DNA from: Bacteroidia bacterium
Lineage (GTDB): Bacteria > Bacteroidota > Bacteroidia > B-17B0 > Aurantibacillaceae
NCBI GenBank assembly: GCA_020846025.1
Contig: JADLER010000205.1
Span: 1-36,113 of the forward strand
Reading direction: 5' to 3'
Length of the DNA: 36,113 nucleotides
A model generated the notes under the pieces. It saw only the letters and a list, made by a program, of their open reading frames with translations, was not told the origin of the DNA and searched no databases. Below, one piece after another: positions 33,393 through 36,113 of this stretch. The position numbers and the translations under genes are program-made. Each line of letters starts with the position of its first letter. Position 1 is the first letter of the stretch.

Positions 33393-34961
33393 ATGAAAAA
33401 AATATTACCAATTTTAGCCCTATGCACCACAAGCGTGTGCGCTCAAAAAATTACGTATAGTTTTAGTAATGAGTTTGAAACTGTAAAAAAACATCGAGGG
33501 GAAGGATTTTATAAATTTGGCGATGATGTTTATGCTGAAGCATATATTCAAAAAGATGAGAAGGATATGGTTTTTCAACTTTTTGATAAAACCTTTCAAA
33601 ATGTAACTAAAACGGTTACTGCTGAATTTCCTGAATTTGAAAAACATCCAACAGACGAAGGTTTTTTTAGCGTAAAAAACGATTTTAATTGGTTTTTTTC
33701 TACTTGGGATAAAAGTACAGAAACAGAACGATTATTTGCTTTACCTTTTGATACAAAGAGTTTAAAATTTGCTTCAAAAGAAATTAAATTAATAGAAACA
33801 GGAAGATTAACACCTTTCGATAAATATAGATTTGATTATTCAACTGATAGCACCAAAATGTTGATAACCTATAGGAAGAAACCAGAAATAAAAAATGATA
33901 AATTAAATAAAGACATTATTGGCTTTAATTTATTTGATGATAAATTGAAAAAAATATATGCGGCTGAAATAGAAATGCCATATTCAGAGGCTGATATGAA
34001 TAACGAAGATTATGAGATAGATTCGAGAGGGAATATTTATATGTTAGCTTCGGTAAAAATAAATAATTCGATTGATGGAGAGGTGGATAAAGAACATAAA
34101 AATGCTAAGCGTTATGAACTTATAAAAGTTAATCAAAGCAATAATACACTACAATCTTTGAAAATACAATTGGACAATAAATATGTGAGTAGTGTTATTT
34201 TATCTGAAGACTTGAATCATAATATTGTCATTACTGGTTATTATTCAAATAATAAGAAAAGTAATGCTGTTGAGGGCGTGTTTTTAATTCGTATTGAGTT
34301 AGATGAAAATAGTGCTGTAAAAAACTTGAAAACAACCTATTGTCCTATACCTGTTGAAACACTTCAAGCATTTGAATCGGCTCGTACACGTAAAAAAATG
34401 GATAAAAAAGAAGAAAAAGGAAATTTAGAAGCGGCCAATTTAACTTTTAGAAAAGTAGTTTTTTACCCCGACGGAAGTGTAATGGTAATAGGTGAAGAAT
34501 ATAGATTAGATGAATATACACATTATAACGGCAAAACAACATATACTACTTACGTTTACCGTTATAATGACATTATTGTACTTAAAGCAGATAAAGAAGG
34601 GAAAGTTTTATGGTGTAACAAAATTCCTAAAACTCAAGCTGGTTCAAGTGACAGTGATTTAGGGTTTCATCACCATGTTTTTAAAGGAGAAGATTTGTTT
34701 TTGTATTTAGATAATGCTAAAAACATAAATTTACCTTTAACTGAAGCTCCTGAGCCACACCGAGGAGGAGCTGGCGGCTTTTTAACTTGTGTGAAAATTG
34801 ATAAAGAAGGTAAAATGACCAAACAATCTTTATTTGATATTAGAGAAGAAAAAATTAAAGTGCATCCAAGCTATTTAAAGTCTATAGGTGAAAATTTAAT
34901 CTTAGATAGATTAAAAGCTGGTGGTGGCGAATCTAAAGTACTTAAATTGGAAGTTAAATAA
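33393..34961 (+). CDS. Secreted protein of unknown function
   Basis: 522 residues with a Sec signal (ILPILALCTTSVCAQ). The mature protein has many beta strands of similar design (FETVKKHRGEGFYKFGDDVYAEAYI, NEDYEIDSRGNIYMLASVKI, SVILSEDLNHNIVITGYYSN, FRKVVFYPDGSVMVIGEEYRLDEYT, DIIVLKADKEGKVLWCNKIPKTQ). This resembles a beta-propeller or repeated WD-like periplasmic protein. No T9SS tail is evident at its C-terminus (GGGESKVLKLEV). No catalytic motif was recognised. The following terminator at 34983 shows it is a single-gene transcript. Confidence 0.72.
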   Translation: MKKILPILALCTTSVCAQKITYSFSNEFETVKKHRGEGFYKFGDDVYAEAYIQKDEKDMVFQLFDKTFQNVTKTVTAEFPEFEKHPTDEGFFSVKNDFNWFFSTWDKSTETERLFALPFDTKSLKFASKEIKLIETGRLTPFDKYRFDYSTDSTKMLITYRKKPEIKNDKLNKDIIGFNLFDDKLKKIYAAEIEMPYSEADMNNEDYEIDSRGNIYMLASVKINNSIDGEVDKEHKNAKRYELIKVNQSNNTLQSLKIQLDNKYVSSVILSEDLNHNIVITGYYSNNKKSNAVEGVFLIRIELDENSAVKNLKTTYCPIPVETLQAFESARTRKKMDKKEEKGNLEAANLTFRKVVFYPDGSVMVIGEEYRLDEYTHYNGKTTYTTYVYRYNDIIVLKADKEGKVLWCNKIPKTQAGSSDSDLGFHHHVFKGEDLFLYLDNAKNINLPLTEAPEPHRGGAGGFLTCVKIDKEGKMTKQSLFDIREEKIKVHPSYLKSIGENLILDRLKAGGGESKVLKLEVK

Positions 34962-34982
34962 ACGTACTATCGTTTTAAATTT

Positions 34983-35020
34983 AAAAGAGTTATTCACGTG
35001 CTGAATAACTCTTTTTCTTT
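34983..35020 (+). terminator. Intrinsic terminator
   Basis: AAGAGTTATTC (34985-34995) and GAATAACTCTT (35003-35013) make a perfect 11-bp stem with a 7-base loop, followed by TTTCTTTT. It lies 22 bases after the preceding stop codon. Confidence 0.88.
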
Positions 35021-35101
35021 TGGCAATACTATAGTATCTTTCTTTTAGTATATCAACTTTTTATAATTATACTACCTTTACTTTGTTCTATTTTATACAT
35101 C

Positions 35102-36016
35102 ATGTCAATTCATCAAAAACTACTATACAATTCAATACTTTGGTATATTATTCTTTGTTTTTATAATATAGATATAAAGGCACAAACATATATACCTATG
35201 CTTAAATATAATAGCGAATGGCACGTTACCAATTGTAATATGGGTTGCGCCACCGATAAATATTATACCATAGGCGATACCATTATTGATGGATTACATT
35301 ATAAGTTCTTAGATCAATTTCATTACTTAAAAAACTTTTTTATTAGGGAAGATACAATAACTCAAAAAGTGTATTTACGATTAAGAGCAGATATGCCACC
35401 AGCTAAGGATTATTTACTTTATGATTTTTCGTTACAAGTTAATGATACTGTTAGCATCACAAATCCGGGAAGTCCTTATCCAAAATACCCAGGTTCTTTT
35501 GTGTTGGATTCAATTGTATCAAAACCATTAATTAATTATAATCATCGTTTTTTTTATTTACATGCTTTGGATACAGTTACTGCGCAAACCAAAACCACCA
35601 TTTGGGTAGAAGGTATTGGTTCGTTATGCTTAATCAACACTCCTGGTGCTGCACCCCAAATAAATGGCGTAGGTCAGCTCAGTTGTTTTTTTAGTAATAA
35701 CATCAATGAATACAGCCAACTCGATTCCATTTCGGATTGTGTTTCTGTTTATCCATTATCAGTAAATGAATTAAATGCGAATCAAACTATTATCGTTAGT
35801 CAGAATTTTGATAAAAGCACTATTACCTTAATATCTAAAAAATACGAGATAGCTAAGTTGTATATTTATTCTACCCAAGCCAAATTAGAATTAGAAAATC
35901 AAAACCTTGGATTAAGCACAACGCTACCTATTGGTTCATTATCTAAAGGCTTGCTTTTGGTAAGAATGATGGATGAACAAGGAAAATTATATAGTTATAA
36001 AATTTTTAATCCTTAG
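35102..36016 (+). CDS. Secreted protein with degenerate T9SS-like C-terminus
   Basis: 304 residues with an N-terminal hydrophobic stretch (SILWYIILCFYNIDIKAQ). The mature part has a segment common in Bacteroidota secreted proteins: EWHVTNCNMGCATDKYYTIGDTIIDGLHYKFL, REDTITQKVYLRL, LLYDFSLQVNDTVS and TTIWVEGIGSL. The end (IAKLYIYSTQAKLELENQNLG, LSKGLLLVRMMDEQGKLYSYKIFNP) is weakly like a T9SS sorting domain; the NP-x-x start typical of this domain is missing. Function unknown. Its stop is 6 bases from the converging prfA-like end. Confidence 0.7.
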   Translation: MSIHQKLLYNSILWYIILCFYNIDIKAQTYIPMLKYNSEWHVTNCNMGCATDKYYTIGDTIIDGLHYKFLDQFHYLKNFFIREDTITQKVYLRLRADMPPAKDYLLYDFSLQVNDTVSITNPGSPYPKYPGSFVLDSIVSKPLINYNHRFFYLHALDTVTAQTKTTIWVEGIGSLCLINTPGAAPQINGVGQLSCFFSNNINEYSQLDSISDCVSVYPLSVNELNANQTIIVSQNFDKSTITLISKKYEIAKLYIYSTQAKLELENQNLGLSTTLPIGSLSKGLLLVRMMDEQGKLYSYKIFNP

Positions 36017-36022
36017 TAAACA

Positions 36023-36113
36023 TTAGGCAATTCCCCCTTCTTTTAATCTTTCTGCATTTTCGGCAAACTGTAAAGCATCAATCATTTGTTGAATGTTACC
36101 ATTTACAAAATCA
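36023..36113 (-). CDS. prfA: C-terminal end of a peptide chain release factor 1-like gene (cut by window end)
   Basis: The minus-strand frame runs from the window end to a TAA at 36025-36023 and gives 29 residues (DFVNGNIQQMIDALQFAENAERLKEGG...). This matches my memory of the Bacteroidota RF1 C-terminus (x-x-G-N-I-x-x-x-I-D-A-L-Q-x-A-E-N). RF1 terminates translation at UAG and UAA. The short length limits certainty; the GGQ and PxT motifs are outside the window. Confidence 0.65.
   Translation of the reverse strand, partial: DFVNGNIQQMIDALQFAENAERLKEGGIA

Overview
The window comes from an AT-rich member of the Bacteroidota (Bacteroidetes), probably a Flavobacteriia/Sphingobacteriia-type free-living or environmental lineage. 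This rests on type IX secretion (T9SS) C-terminal sorting domains on several secreted proteins, HmuY-family proteins beside a TonB receptor, TAnnTTTG-type -7 promoter elements, few Shine-Dalgarno sequences, and typical Bacteroidota families (MaeB, MnmD, DUF6132, M43 cytophagalysin). No tRNA, rRNA, CRISPR array or insertion sequence was seen. The window opens inside lipB and closes inside a minus-strand gene whose C-terminus looks like prfA.

Layout. (1) 1-3218: the end of lipB, a small lipoprotein, and maeB (malic enzyme). (2) 3453-9427: a tight four-gene plus-strand operon that looks like an undescribed exopolysaccharide synthesis/export system. It has a TolC-like outer-membrane protein fused to a GH18-like barrel, a HlyD-like adaptor, a cytoplasmic zinc-ribbon (TackOD1-type) protein with an apparent degenerate GGDEF domain, and a QxxRW processive-type GT2 synthase. 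(3) 9434-13360: B12-dependent methionine synthase metH on the minus strand, preceded by a SAM-I riboswitch, an intrinsic terminator and a promoter. (4) 13378-14695: a small SnoaL-like secreted protein, a DUF1653 protein and an orphan OmpR-type response regulator. (5) 14873-21044: a promoter and a five-gene haem/tetrapyrrole uptake operon. It encodes a T9SS-sorted HmuY-like protein, an exported CbiX-like chelatase lipoprotein, a PepSY membrane protein, a FRAP-type TonB receptor and a second HmuY-like lipoprotein. (6) 21125-26065: a DCC thiol oxidoreductase and pdxJ, then minus-strand secreted proteins (a lectin-like protein, an M43 metalloprotease and a T9SS cargo protein). (7) 26322-30607: a peroxiredoxin-like protein, a Crp/Fnr regulator, and an eight-gene sulfur/thiol operon (DUF2892, OsmC, DUF6132, two rhodaneses, a small Cys-rich membrane protein, thioredoxin, and a rhodanese-thioredoxin lipoprotein). 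A 14-bp dyad lies at a class-II activator position in front of it. (8) 30659-36113: mnmD, an SF1 helicase, two secreted proteins of unknown function and the prfA end.

The three regions most worth follow-up are the polysaccharide cassette, the exported chelatase in the HmuY operon, and the Crp-linked persulfide/thiol operon. Functional statements are from motif reading only; no database search was run.
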